A stretch of 26,289 nt of DNA from Candidatus Uhrbacteria bacterium. GTDB lineage: Bacteria; Patescibacteriota; Patescibacteriia; UBA9934; UBA11717. The first letter of the stretch is position 1, and each line of letters starts with the position of its first letter. Position numbers and translations under genes: made by a program. The DNA lies in contig JABIWD010000011.1 in NCBI GenBank assembly GCA_018701105.1, positions 1-26,289 on the forward strand, written 5' to 3'. Below the pieces are notes generated by a model. The model was not told the origin of the DNA. It ran no database searches and saw only the letters and a list, made by a program, of their open reading frames with translations. Shown one piece after another: positions 1-6,640 of this stretch.

Positions 1-719
1 CAGAAGAAACCGCCGAAGCAGCAGCTACCGTAGAGGACGTTGAATTGACTGCCGAGCCTGGAGAAACGCAAGATTCAAAGCAAGAGTTTCCTACAAATGC
101 AGAGGTGGAAGCAAGTGAACTACAGAATCTTTTTGATGGTCCTGTAAAAGCCTTTACCCGTGACGCCAAAAGTGGTGAACAGATTCTTGACGTTGAAGCG
201 ACCCGAGAGGCACAGGGAAAATACGTAGAATCATTCCTTGCCGACGGTCCAAAAGAATGGGACAAGATCGCGGCTGCAGTACTCGGAGACAAGCACGGCG
301 ACAGCATCTTCCACAGACAGTCATTCGAAACGTCGACTGGCATTGAATTGCCTTCAATTATTTCGACGGAATCACTTCCGTTGGCAGTCGGACCCATAAA
401 AGAAGGCCTTCTGCACTTCGCCGCTTCACAGGTCAAGGCAGAGATGGATCTTGAAAAGCTTACTGGTACACTCGAATGGTTTGCAGGGCAAGATGTCCCC
501 GAAGGACAAGAGGACGCCGCAGCTGAACTTCAAAGATATTTGGAAGTATACGGAAAGGAGCTTGATAAGATAAAGAAAGAAGGTGAAGTGGTAGTAGCTC
601 GTGCTAATGAAACGCCAGCAGAGCAATGGGAACAAGTAGCAAGTGTAGATCACCCTCAAAGAACGGAGGTGTGGGAATCGCTTAGCCCCGAAGAACAGGC
701 GAAAATCGAACAACAGTAA
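1..719 (+). CDS. Hypothetical acidic protein, 3' part (5' truncated)
   Basis: The reading frame is open from base 3 to the TAA at 717-719 and runs off the left edge, so the true start lies outside the window. An internal TTG at 45 could be mistaken for a start, but the frame is already open upstream. The visible ~238 residues are hydrophilic and rich in Glu, Asp, Ala and Lys, beginning with a low-complexity Glu/Ala stretch. No transmembrane segment, signal peptide or catalytic motif is visible. The C-terminal third is probably helical (Glu/Lys/Gln-rich). It is followed at once by a strong bidirectional terminator. I do not recognise the family. A cytosolic protein or the tail of a larger multidomain protein are both possible. 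Confidence 0.75.
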   Translation, partial: EETAEAAATVEDVELTAEPGETQDSKQEFPTNAEVEASELQNLFDGPVKAFTRDAKSGEQILDVEATREAQGKYVESFLADGPKEWDKIAAAVLGDKHGDSIFHRQSFETSTGIELPSIISTESLPLAVGPIKEGLLHFAASQVKAEMDLEKLTGTLEWFAGQDVPEGQEDAAAELQRYLEVYGKELDKIKKEGEVVVARANETPAEQWEQVASVDHPQRTEVWESLSPEEQAKIEQQ

Positions 720-727
720 GGATACAA

Positions 728-760
728 ACAAAAACACGCCTCGCGGCGCGTTTTTGTTTT
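728..760. terminator. Bidirectional intrinsic terminator
   Basis: A 13-bp stem (728-740 with 745-757, one A·C mismatch) closes a TCGC loop. The A-rich left arm and T-rich right arm give a U-tract on either strand. It separates the plus-strand gene ending at 719 from the minus-strand gene ending at 782, so it probably ends both transcripts. Confidence 0.85.
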
Positions 761-781
761 ATCGTAATTCTCTTCACTACA

Positions 782-1384
782 CTAAACAGTCTTCAAAAAT
801 TCACTGAACTTCTTCTGATATGCAACTGAACGAACATTTATCAGTTCCTCACCATCTCCACCATAGCTTCCGTTATACTCAGATACGAATACGCTATTCG
901 GATCCTCCTTGAGGCGCAGAGCGACTGGCCTTACATATTCTAGATACCTGAGTATTATATCGCGCGCCTCCTTGAGCTCCCACCCATAGCGCTGCATAAA
1001 TGAATTGACTACTTTCTTTATAATCTCCTTACTCAGTGTCGTGAATAATGTGACAAGAAACTCACCAGTGGGTATCCCCTCAACAAGCGGCTGCTCAGAG
1101 GCCATAGCTAAATCATCCACAATATCGTACTCAATCTTGCCATCTTCCAACATTTCCGATGAAACTGAACCGTATGCAACATCTATCGTTGTAAACGCAT
1201 GACCAATCTCCCGAGTATTCTTTTTACTCACGTAATCAATCAAATTAAATATCGCATCATCAGCGGGCGTATTACATCCATCGTAACCCGACGCCTTTAT
1301 ACGCTTATAGTCCGACTCAAACTCTTCCCACTTCTTATCTGCCTCCTCTGCGCTGAATGCGTGATAGAGAATGTCCATGCTCAT
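782..1384 (-). CDS. Hypothetical protein, co-transcribed with HTH-MurA
   Basis: A 200-residue soluble, acidic, mostly helical-looking protein with no signal peptide or transmembrane segment. The start ATG (1384-1382) lies one base after the murA stop codon (TAA-T-ATG), so translation is probably coupled to murA. A second ATG two codons later is an alternative start. No SD site is seen. The sequence has a central hydrophobic helix and a Gly-rich patch near residues 175-180. I recognise no known family or catalytic motif. Its position as the second gene of the murA transcript suggests a job near cell-wall synthesis, but that is inference from context only. The transcript ends at the hairpin at 728-760. 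Confidence 0.7.
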   Translation of the reverse strand: MSMDILYHAFSAEEADKKWEEFESDYKRIKASGYDGCNTPADDAIFNLIDYVSKKNTREIGHAFTTIDVAYGSVSSEMLEDGKIEYDIVDDLAMASEQPLVEGIPTGEFLVTLFTTLSKEIIKKVVNSFMQRYGWELKEARDIILRYLEYVRPVALRLKEDPNSVFVSEYNGSYGGDGEELINVRSVAYQKKFSEFLKTV

Positions 1385-1385
1385 A

Positions 1386-2900
1386 TTACAAGTCGCTCAG
1401 TATTTCAATATTAGCCCCCAACTTGTTCAACTTATCTGCCAAACCTTCGTACCCACGGTTGATCGAGTATACATTTCGCAACAACGATGTTCCAGGTGCC
1501 GCCAACATTCCAAGCAAGATCAAAACTGCTGGCCGCAATGCGGGCGGACAGATATGCTCGACCGGCTTCCACTCAGTAGGACCATCAACGTAAGCACGGT
1601 GAATGTCTATTAGCTGTACGTTGGCTCCAACCTTCGCCAAGTCCGTGTAATAGATCGCGCGGTTCTCGTAATTGTAGTCGTGAATCAACGTGCGCCCTTC
1701 TGCCATAGCTGCGATGGGCACGAAGAACGGTAGGTTGTCCATGTTAATTCCAGGATACACTCGTGCCGAGAGTTTTTCCTTTAGCGCCTTGAGCTTAGAC
1801 TTCTTTGTCGTGATGTCAACGAGCTCGGTGCGTGCATTATCCGCATAATATCGCTTGCTCATCTTATACTTGAATCCCATCTTCTCAAGCTTCAGCAACT
1901 CGAGCTCCAGAAAATCTATCGGACATCGTTTAATCTTAATCTCAGACTTAGTCACGATTGCCGCAGCAAGAAATGACATCGCTTCGATCGGATCCTCGGC
2001 CGGTTCGTACACAACATCCTCGTTGATCTCAGGTTTACCATGGATTGTAAGTGTCGCGGTTCCGATCCCCTCGATCTTGACTCCTAGTTTCTCTAGAAAG
2101 AAGCAAACATCCTGCACCATGTAGTTCGCACTCGCAAATTTGATCGTCGTGATCCCGTCCATCTTCGCCGCGGCCATAATCGCGTTCTCTGTGGCGGTGT
2201 CTCCCGACTCATACATCACAATCTCACCCGCAGAACGCCTGGCAACCTTCGCGTGATAGTAGTTATCCTTAGTGTCGACCTTCAGACCAAGCTCCTCGAG
2301 TGCGTACATGTGAGGTCGCACAGTTCGAGTACCGAGTTTACACCCTCCAGCGTAGGGAAGCTTAAACTCATTCATCAAATGCATCAGAGGTCCCATGAAC
2401 ATGATGATAGACCGTGTTCGGCGACCTGCCTTTACGTCGAGTTTACTGATTGCAAGCTTCTTTGGCGGCGTAATCTCAATATCGTTCCCTTTCAACCACT
2501 TAACCGAGACTCCAATAGACTCAAGTACCTCGATGATTCGATAAACCTCCTCGATCTTAGGAACTCGCTTCAGTGTTGTCTTCCCTTTGTTCAAAAGTGA
2601 GGCACACAAAAGTCCCACGGCAGCATTCTTGGAGGTCGAGATGACAACTTCACCCTTCAACTCGCGCCCACCATGAATCTGAAAGTTCATCCCACCGCTA
2701 GAGAGCTTTACGATGGGACTATGGAGCGCTGTAGATATTTTCTTGAGCGTCACAAGGCTCATGTTCTGCTCACCGCGCTCAATCCGAGCAACAGCAGGCT
2801 GACTAGTTTTTAAAACCTTTGCCAAGTCACTCTGCGTCATCCCCCGCTTCTTCCGAAGCTCGGCAATAAACGCACCAATCTTTTTTTGTTCGTTAGACAT
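1386..2900 (-). CDS. murA: HTH-domain UDP-N-acetylglucosamine 1-carboxyvinyltransferase (MurA)
   Basis: Residues ~1-62 form a Cro/C1 (XRE) helix-turn-helix, with a recognisable GMTQSDLAKVLKTSQPAVAR core. Residues ~70-504 are the MurA/EPSP-synthase-like double barrel. MurA transfers enolpyruvate from PEP to UDP-GlcNAc, the first committed step of peptidoglycan synthesis. Catalytic features are kept: the SKNAA motif near the domain start, the GGCKLGTR loop with the PEP-adduct cysteine (fosfomycin target), and NRGYEGLADKL near the C-terminus. The frame stays open upstream to an ATG at 2972, but that ATG lies upstream of the promoter at 2929-2956. The ATG at 2900 (MSNEQ) therefore fits, giving 504 residues. 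No SD site is visible. The HTH may bind the palindrome in its own promoter (inference). The protein is intact, and its enzymatic identity is well supported. Confidence 0.93.
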   Translation of the reverse strand: MSNEQKKIGAFIAELRKKRGMTQSDLAKVLKTSQPAVARIERGEQNMSLVTLKKISTALHSPIVKLSSGGMNFQIHGGRELKGEVVISTSKNAAVGLLCASLLNKGKTTLKRVPKIEEVYRIIEVLESIGVSVKWLKGNDIEITPPKKLAISKLDVKAGRRTRSIIMFMGPLMHLMNEFKLPYAGGCKLGTRTVRPHMYALEELGLKVDTKDNYYHAKVARRSAGEIVMYESGDTATENAIMAAAKMDGITTIKFASANYMVQDVCFFLEKLGVKIEGIGTATLTIHGKPEINEDVVYEPAEDPIEAMSFLAAAIVTKSEIKIKRCPIDFLELELLKLEKMGFKYKMSKRYYADNARTELVDITTKKSKLKALKEKLSARVYPGINMDNLPFFVPIAAMAEGRTLIHDYNYENRAIYYTDLAKVGANVQLIDIHRAYVDGPTEWKPVEHICPPALRPAVLILLGMLAAPGTSLLRNVYSINRGYEGLADKLNKLGANIEILSDL

Positions 2901-2928
2901 GCAATTGAGTAATAGATTATGAAGGGAG

Positions 2929-2956
2929 GGTATACCATATGTGGTATACGTGTCAA
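2929..2956 (-). promoter_or_regulatory. Sigma-70-type promoter of HTH-murA
   Basis: Read on the minus strand: TTGACA (2956-2951), a 16-bp spacer, then TATACC (2934-2929). The predicted start of transcription is near 2922, which leaves a leader of about 22 nt before the ATG at 2900. The palindrome at 2930-2949 fills most of the spacer and overlaps the -10 box. Confidence 0.65.
2930..2949. promoter_or_regulatory. Operator-like perfect inverted repeat in murA promoter
   Basis: Arms GTATACCA and TGGTATAC (8 bp each, perfect) flank a 4-bp centre, TATG. The repeat sits between the -35 and -10 boxes and covers most of the -10, a classic position for a repressor of the XRE type. The gene it precedes encodes an XRE domain, so autoregulation is the natural hypothesis. 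Confidence 0.6.
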
Positions 2957-2969
2957 ACAGTTTCACTTC

Positions 2970-3000
2970 CAAAAATAAAGAGTCCCAGCCGGGGCTCTTT
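2970..3000 (-). terminator. Intrinsic terminator of the 3059-3436 gene
   Basis: A 10-bp stem (2977-2986 with 2991-3000, one G·U) has an AGCC/GGCT loop and is followed on the minus strand by ATTTTT. It lies just upstream of the murA promoter, so it shields murA from read-through. Confidence 0.8.
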
Positions 3001-3058
3001 AATCGTTCATGAGTGTTAGCATTTGCGCCACTCTCCCTTCAAGTCAGTTTGTTTCGAC

Positions 3059-3436
3059 TCAGACAGTCTCGTGCAGAGATCTCCACAGATCCCTCATTTC
3101 AACTTGTGTCTGCAAGCTGCACCAGCCCTGCAAAGTCATGTCGGATGACATGCGACCCCATCCTGCGAGAAATTCCTCACAGAGAACGAAGGTCATTGCC
3201 TCCTTGCTTGCATAGCAGGCGACACCCCTGTACTGCATGTTCTGCGCCATCCATGCCTTCGCACGATCAACGCATTCACGCCACGAGTCGAGCCTCTTCA
3301 GGTTCTCTCGACGCTTGGCTGCATCAGGATCAGCAGCTGCCACTTCATCAAAGTGATCCTTACTGACCACTCCGATATCGAGCATCTGTTCCATGATCGA
3401 CTTCACTTCGGCCTCCGTATTTACCACAAAGTTCAT
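3059..3436 (-). CDS. Hypothetical protein (125 aa) with own promoter
   Basis: A small soluble protein with alternating acidic and basic helices and four cysteines. No transmembrane segment, signal peptide or known motif is visible. The ATG at 3436 is the first in the frame after the promoter. The predicted transcription start (near 3444) leaves only about 8 nt of leader and no SD site, so translation may be almost leaderless. The gene is a stand-alone unit: promoter at 3451-3479 and terminator at 2970-3000. The Trp-rich middle and C-terminal parts (SWREC, KAWMAQ, GWGRM, LWRSL) suggest a compact folded domain. I do not recognise the family. Its codon use lies between that of the conserved genes and the GC-rich cassettes. 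Confidence 0.7.
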   Translation of the reverse strand: MNFVVNTEAEVKSIMEQMLDIGVVSKDHFDEVAAADPDAAKRRENLKRLDSWRECVDRAKAWMAQNMQYRGVACYASKEAMTFVLCEEFLAGWGRMSSDMTLQGWCSLQTQVEMRDLWRSLHETV

Positions 3437-3450
3437 CTTTGCGTGTTCGG

Positions 3451-3479
3451 AACATATCAGAAAAACTGCATATTGTCAA
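3451..3479 (-). promoter_or_regulatory. Promoter of the 125-aa orphan gene
   Basis: On the minus strand: TTGACA (3479-3474), a 17-bp spacer, TATGTT (3456-3451). It is oriented away from the plus-strand promoter at 3533, so the two orphan genes are divergent. Confidence 0.75.
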
Positions 3480-3532
3480 CCCACCCCATCGCCATAAAAA
3501 GCATGCTACACGCTAATATAGATGCCCCAGGG

Positions 3533-3561
3533 TTGACAAAACCGTAATTTTCCAGTATACA
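3533..3561 (+). promoter_or_regulatory. Promoter of the 127-aa membrane protein gene
   Basis: TTGACA (3533-3538), a 17-bp spacer, TATACA (3556-3561). The predicted start near 3568 gives a leader of about 27 nt. Confidence 0.8.
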
Positions 3562-3594
3562 AAGTCAGAACATCAACCTCATTCCGGAGAACGA

Positions 3595-3978
3595 ATGGAC
3601 ATCTTGAATACCTACCGCCGCTGGCTCGTCCAGCAGAACCGCAACTCCGGGCACTGGGCCTGGTACATCATGTGGATGATCGGCGGACTCCTGTTGTTCG
3701 CCGCCATCGCCTTCGCGCTCCCAGTGATCGATGTCTTCGTCAGCACGTACATGATCACCGAGCTCGACGAATTCGCCCGGAACGTCACCATCCTCGACAC
3801 CTGGACCCTGAGCAGCCGGCAGTTCGAGGTCTACTCGGCGAGCTCGATCCTGGTGACGGCAGGGCTGGGGAGGATCGGCTACTTGCTATTCATCCTCGGC
3901 ATGAACTATGCCACCGGGCTCAAGTTCATCCCTCCGTCCATCGGCAACCCGGCCGGACACTGGGCCAGATCGTACTGA
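3595..3978 (+). CDS. Hypothetical two-helix membrane protein (127 aa)
   Basis: The ATG at 3595 follows GGAG by about five bases, a usable SD site. Two hydrophobic segments are seen, at about residues 23-48 and 82-103. A polar loop of ~35 residues lies between them and a short C-terminal tail follows. The N-terminus is basic (YRRW), so by the positive-inside rule it is probably cytosolic and the loop outside. Codons end mainly in G or C, unlike the neighbouring murA and ruvC genes. The gene stands alone between a TTGACA promoter and a strong terminator and ends in TGA, which shows that TGA is a stop in this genome. No homology is recognised and no function can be assigned. Confidence 0.75.
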   Translation: MDILNTYRRWLVQQNRNSGHWAWYIMWMIGGLLLFAAIAFALPVIDVFVSTYMITELDEFARNVTILDTWTLSSRQFEVYSASSILVTAGLGRIGYLLFILGMNYATGLKFIPPSIGNPAGHWARSY

Positions 3979-3999
3979 TCCTGGTCTTCCGCCCCACGG

Positions 4000-4062
4000 A
4001 GAAAGCCACCTGCCCTCACGGGTCTGGCAGTGCTCACTCTCGTGCGGGCGGCTTTCTTTTTC
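4000..4062 (+). terminator. Intrinsic terminator of the 127-aa gene
   Basis: The outer stem AGAAAGCC (4000-4007) pairs with GGCTTTCT (4050-4057). Inner GC-rich pairing fills the hairpin, and a T-rich tract follows. Confidence 0.75.
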
Positions 4063-4078
4063 TACACTGGTATCAGGG

Positions 4079-4107
4079 TTGACAATCAGTCGATTCCGTG
4101 ATATAAG
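4079..4107 (+). promoter_or_regulatory. Promoter of the 95-aa orphan gene
   Basis: TTGACA (4079-4084), a 17-bp spacer, TATAAG (4102-4107). It lies about 17 bp after the previous gene's terminator, so consecutive cassettes abut. Confidence 0.8.
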
Positions 4108-4142
4108 CATACCAACAACGTTCAACCAAGATTGGAGAGCTC

Positions 4143-4430
4143 ATGCTCGATCGAACTCAGAACCCGCTCACCCCGCACGGTCGTATGTCGCTTGTCGCGC
4201 TGATCTACCTGATGGCCGAAACCTGCAATGCGCGGGTAACGGACCACGCACTGGTCGACGAGGGCAAGGGCGCCACGCTCGCGATCGTCTTCGAGACGAC
4301 CGAGGGCGTCGATCACGACTGCCTCCGGGCACTGATCTCCGGGACGCTCTACGACTCCGTCCTCCAGATCTACGACCTCTCGCGCAAGGACAACCCCAGC
4401 ACGCTCACGATCGACCCGCAGTTCCCCTAG
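4143..4430 (+). CDS. Hypothetical soluble protein (95 aa)
   Basis: The ATG at 4143 is preceded by GGAGAG a few bases upstream, an SD-like site. The 95-residue product has no transmembrane segment or signal peptide. It looks like a small alpha/beta domain with an ATLAIVFETT strand near the middle and a helical N-terminal half. Codons are strongly G/C-ending. It forms its own unit: promoter at 4079-4107, leader of about 29 nt, terminator at 4436-4497. I recognise no family or motif. The neighbouring orphan genes have the same layout, which suggests they were acquired or expanded by the same route (inference). Confidence 0.7.
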   Translation: MLDRTQNPLTPHGRMSLVALIYLMAETCNARVTDHALVDEGKGATLAIVFETTEGVDHDCLRALISGTLYDSVLQIYDLSRKDNPSTLTIDPQFP

Positions 4431-4435
4431 CCTCT

Positions 4436-4497
4436 ACGCCACGACCCGGCCCGTCGCACCTCGCGACGGTCTCCGGGCTCGTGGCGTTGTGTTTTGT
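4436..4497 (+). terminator. Intrinsic terminator of the 95-aa gene
   Basis: ACGCCACGA (4436-4444) pairs with TCGTGGCGT (4479-4487). The stem encloses a second GC-rich hairpin, CCGTCGC/GCGACGG. The sequence TGTGTTTTGT follows. Confidence 0.7.
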
Positions 4498-4499
4498 GC

Positions 4500-4526
4500 A
4501 AAGAAAAAGCACCACTTTCGTGATGC
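4500..4526 (-). terminator. Terminator downstream of tRNA-Gly
   Basis: On the minus strand, GCATCAC-GAAA-GTGGTGC (7-bp stem, GNRA-type loop) is followed by TTTTTCTTT. It starts about eight bases after the tRNA CCA end. Confidence 0.8.
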
Positions 4527-4533
4527 ATTTTCC

Positions 4534-4609
4534 TGGAGCGGGTAGCGGGAATCGAACCCGCATATCCAGCTTGGAAGGCTGGCATAATGAGCCGTTATAT
4601 TATACCCGC
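4534..4609 (-). tRNA. tRNA-Gly (anticodon TCC)
   Basis: A 76-nt cloverleaf reads on the minus strand. The acceptor stem is GCGGGTA/TACCCGC, the discriminator is T, and the CCA is encoded in the DNA (4536-4534). The anticodon arm CCAGC-CTTCCAA-GCTGG gives anticodon TCC, which decodes GGA and GGG. The T arm is GCGGG-TTCGATT-CCCGC. The D arm is AT-rich but keeps the GG in its loop. The gene has its own promoter (4650-4678) and terminator, so it is a single-gene transcript. Confidence 0.95.
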
Positions 4610-4649
4610 AGCTCCGCTAACCGTTTCCGGCTCGCTTTATTTCGACAGA

Positions 4650-4678
4650 ACTATACCAAATTGACCGTTTTTTGGCAA
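4650..4678 (-). promoter_or_regulatory. Promoter of tRNA-Gly
   Basis: On the minus strand: TTGCCA (4678-4673), a 17-bp spacer, TATAGT (4655-4650). The -35 box lies only 5 bp from the -35 box of the divergent promoter at 4684. Confidence 0.7.
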
Positions 4679-4683
4679 TAGTC

Positions 4684-4712
4684 TTGACAAAGGACGTCAT
4701 TTTTCGTATCGT
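4684..4712 (+). promoter_or_regulatory. Promoter of a probable small RNA
   Basis: TTGACA (4684-4689), a 17-bp spacer, TATCGT (4707-4712). The -35 is perfect and the -10 is weaker. It is back to back with the tRNA-Gly promoter. No convincing reading frame follows before the terminator. Confidence 0.6.
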
Positions 4713-4718
4713 GGCGCC

Positions 4719-4854
4719 AATAAGCACTCGGCCCTACCCCGAGAGTCCGTGTCAGCCTGATGCTACGGCTCCCCGTCCTCAACGCTCGGGCAAGACCAGA
4801 CTAGCTTGTTACTGCCGTCGGCGCCCCGTCTGGGGTCGCCGGCGTCTTTTTTTT
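4719..4854 (+). ncRNA. Probable structured small RNA, family unknown
   Basis: Between the promoter at 4684 and a strong terminator lies about 135 nt with no credible coding region. The only short ATG frame (from about 4760, roughly 14 codons) has no SD site. Visible hairpins include CTCGG/CCGAG early in the transcript and CCGT/ACGG enclosing TCA/TGA. GGCGCC occurs near both ends and could close the whole molecule. I looked for hallmarks of SRP RNA (GGAAGG tetraloop domain), tmRNA and RNase P RNA and saw none. It may be a trans-acting small RNA or part of a lineage-specific family. The 3' end overlaps the ruvC stop codon on the other strand. Confidence 0.45.
4816..4854 (+). terminator. Terminator of the small RNA, overlapping the ruvC end
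   Basis: CGTCGGCGCCCC (4816-4827) pairs with GGGGTCGCCGGCG (4832-4844), with one bulge. A C and eight T follow. The last two T are part of the ruvC stop codon on the minus strand. There is no U-tract on the minus strand, so this element does not terminate ruvC. Confidence 0.8.
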
Positions 4855-5332
4855 ACAACAGCGCGCCCGCCAATGCAACCGCACACGCATCTGCCGCATC
4901 ATCAGGCTTCGGTACAGTCTCGAGCTTCAGGATTCGCTTCACCATATCCTGTACACCCTTCTTATCCGCAGCACCATATCCAGTAACAGCCTGCTTAACT
5001 TGATTAGGTCCCAGCTCAACAACCTCCACGCCGAATGCGCCGGCTATCGCCAACACAACGCCTCGCGACTCGGCGACCCCGATTCCCGTAGTCTGGTTTT
5101 TTGAAAAGAATAATTTCTCCATTGCGAGCCTCTCCGGTTTATGTTCATCGAACAGCTGACGAATCTCGTTCGCAATCTGGCTCAGTCGCCTTTCATGAAG
5201 CTCCGTCTTCGGCGTCTCAATGCAACCACAGGTTACGAGCTCAGCATCCTGCCCAGCGCATCGCAACACAGCATAACCCATACGACCATAACCAGGATCA
5301 ATCCCCAGAATAATTTTTGGTTTACGCGACAT
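4853..5332 (-). CDS. ruvC: Crossover junction endodeoxyribonuclease RuvC
   Basis: RuvC resolves Holliday junctions at the end of recombination as a Mg-dependent dimer. The 159-residue length is typical. Catalytic acidic residues are present: D12 in GIDPG, E72 in MEKLFF, and the D144-D145/D148 cluster in PDDAADA near the C-terminus. The frame is open upstream, but the homologous start is the ATG at 5332 (MSRKPKIILGIDPG), which overlaps the end of yebC by 11 bp. Expression is therefore probably coupled to yebC. RuvA and RuvB are not in the window. The gene ends inside the terminator of the convergent small RNA. Confidence 0.95.
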   Translation of the reverse strand: MSRKPKIILGIDPGYGRMGYAVLRCAGQDAELVTCGCIETPKTELHERRLSQIANEIRQLFDEHKPERLAMEKLFFSKNQTTGIGVAESRGVVLAIAGAFGVEVVELGPNQVKQAVTGYGAADKKGVQDMVKRILKLETVPKPDDAADACAVALAGALL

Positions 5333-6047
5333 TGGTGAATACATTTTGTACATCATCAAGGTCCTCCAACGCCTCAATGATATTATCCACCTTTTGCTGG
5401 GTAGAAGCGTCGATCTCGAGCGGCATCTTAGCGACATACTGCAAACTCGCCTCGTCTGGCTGAATACCATTTGCCTCTACAGCCTCTACTAGTTTCTGAA
5501 AACTAGCGAGCTCGCCTGTAATCATCGCTCCTTCATCTTCGATCACGATATCATCGGCTCCGGCGTCTATCATGGCCAACTCAAACTCATCAACGTCGGC
5601 AATCTTTTCTTTTGTATCCAAGAACGAGATCACTCCCTTTCTCTCAAAGTTAAATAGCACGCTCCCAGACTCTGCCTGGTTAGCGCCGCTCTTCTTGATA
5701 GTAGTCGACACCTCGGCACTGATTCTATTCTTGTTATCGGATAATGTCTCAATCACGAGCGCCACTCCTGATGGGCCATACGCCTCGAACAATCCCTCAA
5801 TCATCTCACCGCCCTCACCCTCTCCTGTTCCTCGCTTAATAGCACGCTCAACATTATCGTTCGGCATGTTAGCAGCCTTGGCAGCGTCGATAGAGATACG
5901 GAGCTTGAAGTTCATTCCCGGATCTCCGCCACCGTCGCGAGCAGCAAGAGTGATCGCCTTTGCGAGCTTAGTAAAGATAGCGCCACGTTTAGCGTCAGCC
6001 GCCCCCTTCTTATTCTTGATCTTGGACCATTTATTATGACCAGACAT
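5322..6047 (-). CDS. yebC: YebC/PmpR-family protein (probable translation or regulatory factor)
   Basis: A full-length 241-residue member of the YebC family. It has the diagnostic N-terminus MSGHNKWSKIKNKK, the GGDPGMNFKLR segment, and the YGPSGVALVIETLSDNKNR block. Family members were first described as transcription regulators. Later work ties some of them to relief of ribosome stalling, including at proline-rich stretches, which is notable beside EF-P in this same window. The gene lies two bases after the exonuclease stop and overlaps ruvC, an arrangement (yebC-ruvC) common in many bacteria. No SD site is seen. The family assignment is firm; the exact role here is not known. Confidence 0.95.
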   Translation of the reverse strand: MSGHNKWSKIKNKKGAADAKRGAIFTKLAKAITLAARDGGGDPGMNFKLRISIDAAKAANMPNDNVERAIKRGTGEGEGGEMIEGLFEAYGPSGVALVIETLSDNKNRISAEVSTTIKKSGANQAESGSVLFNFERKGVISFLDTKEKIADVDEFELAMIDAGADDIVIEDEGAMITGELASFQKLVEAVEANGIQPDEASLQYVAKMPLEIDASTQQKVDNIIEALEDLDDVQNVFTNVA

Positions 6048-6049
6048 AT

Positions 6050-6562
6050 CTATTGCTTAACAATGATTTGATATACGTCGCGCAACATCTTCGCATCGTC
6101 CAGCGCGTGATGTTCTCGGTACTGTGTAGGATCGATTCCCAGTTCTTTCAGATACACATCGTTGTTCGCGGCCAACATACCCTCCGGATTAATGTCATTT
6201 GCAAACATCATGGATGCGAAGTCAATCGACATCCAGTGGAAAGGAACGTTTCCTACGCCAAACAACTTCACCATGTAAATCATGTCGTACTGGGGAACGA
6301 ACGCGACCATGTAAGGCTTCTCGTCACCCAGGAACGCAGCGATCTGCTTCTGTGCCGCCTCTCGAGTAACCTTTGGCTCCGTCAAACTCGGTAAGATATT
6401 CTCTTTCACCCACGGATGAACCTCGCCATCATACTCAAGCTCAACATAAAGCTCGTCTCCGTTTGGTTTAACGATTCCGATTGATAGTATCTCCCCTGTG
6501 TACGGATCGAGATCCGAAAACTCTGTGTCAACAAAGACTATATTGTTCGAATGTGGTTTCAT
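6050..6562 (-). CDS. DEDDh 3'-5' exonuclease
   Basis: A 170-residue protein with an RNase H-like exonuclease fold of the DnaQ/RNase T/oligoribonuclease group. All DEDDh motifs are visible: D12 and E14 in FVDTEF, D93 in PQYDM, and H151 and D156 in HHALDDA near the C-terminus. The length corresponds to one exonuclease domain with no polymerase or other fusion. Possible roles are DNA proofreading, nanoRNA degradation or RNA 3'-end trimming; the sequence alone does not choose. It is the first gene of an exonuclease-yebC-ruvC run. No SD site and no clear promoter are seen in the short gap back to the rpoC terminator. Confidence 0.88.
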   Translation of the reverse strand: MKPHSNNIVFVDTEFSDLDPYTGEILSIGIVKPNGDELYVELEYDGEVHPWVKENILPSLTEPKVTREAAQKQIAAFLGDEKPYMVAFVPQYDMIYMVKLFGVGNVPFHWMSIDFASMMFANDINPEGMLAANNDVYLKELGIDPTQYREHHALDDAKMLRDVYQIIVKQ

Positions 6563-6607
6563 AATGCATATACTTTATCACAGCCCACCCACTTTTTCAC
6601 TACATGA

Positions 6608-6640
6608 ATACAAAAGAGACCCTTGCGGGTCTCTTTATGT
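6608..6640. terminator. Bidirectional terminator after rpoC
   Basis: A perfect 10-bp stem, AAAGAGACCC (6613-6622) with GGGTCTCTTT (6627-6636), has a 4-base loop. On the minus strand it is followed by TGTA after the UUUU of the arm and ends the rpoBC transcript directly after the rpoC stop. Confidence 0.85.

Noticed and set aside
3976..3978. Possible recoding of TGA (as in Gracilibacteria/Absconditabacteria)
   Set aside because: TGA ends the 127-aa gene directly before its terminator, and core genes need no TGA read-through.
3908..4681. 257-codon plus-strand frame across the 127-aa and 95-aa genes
   Set aside because: It crosses two terminators, a promoter and the tRNA gene, and reads out of frame with two better-supported genes.
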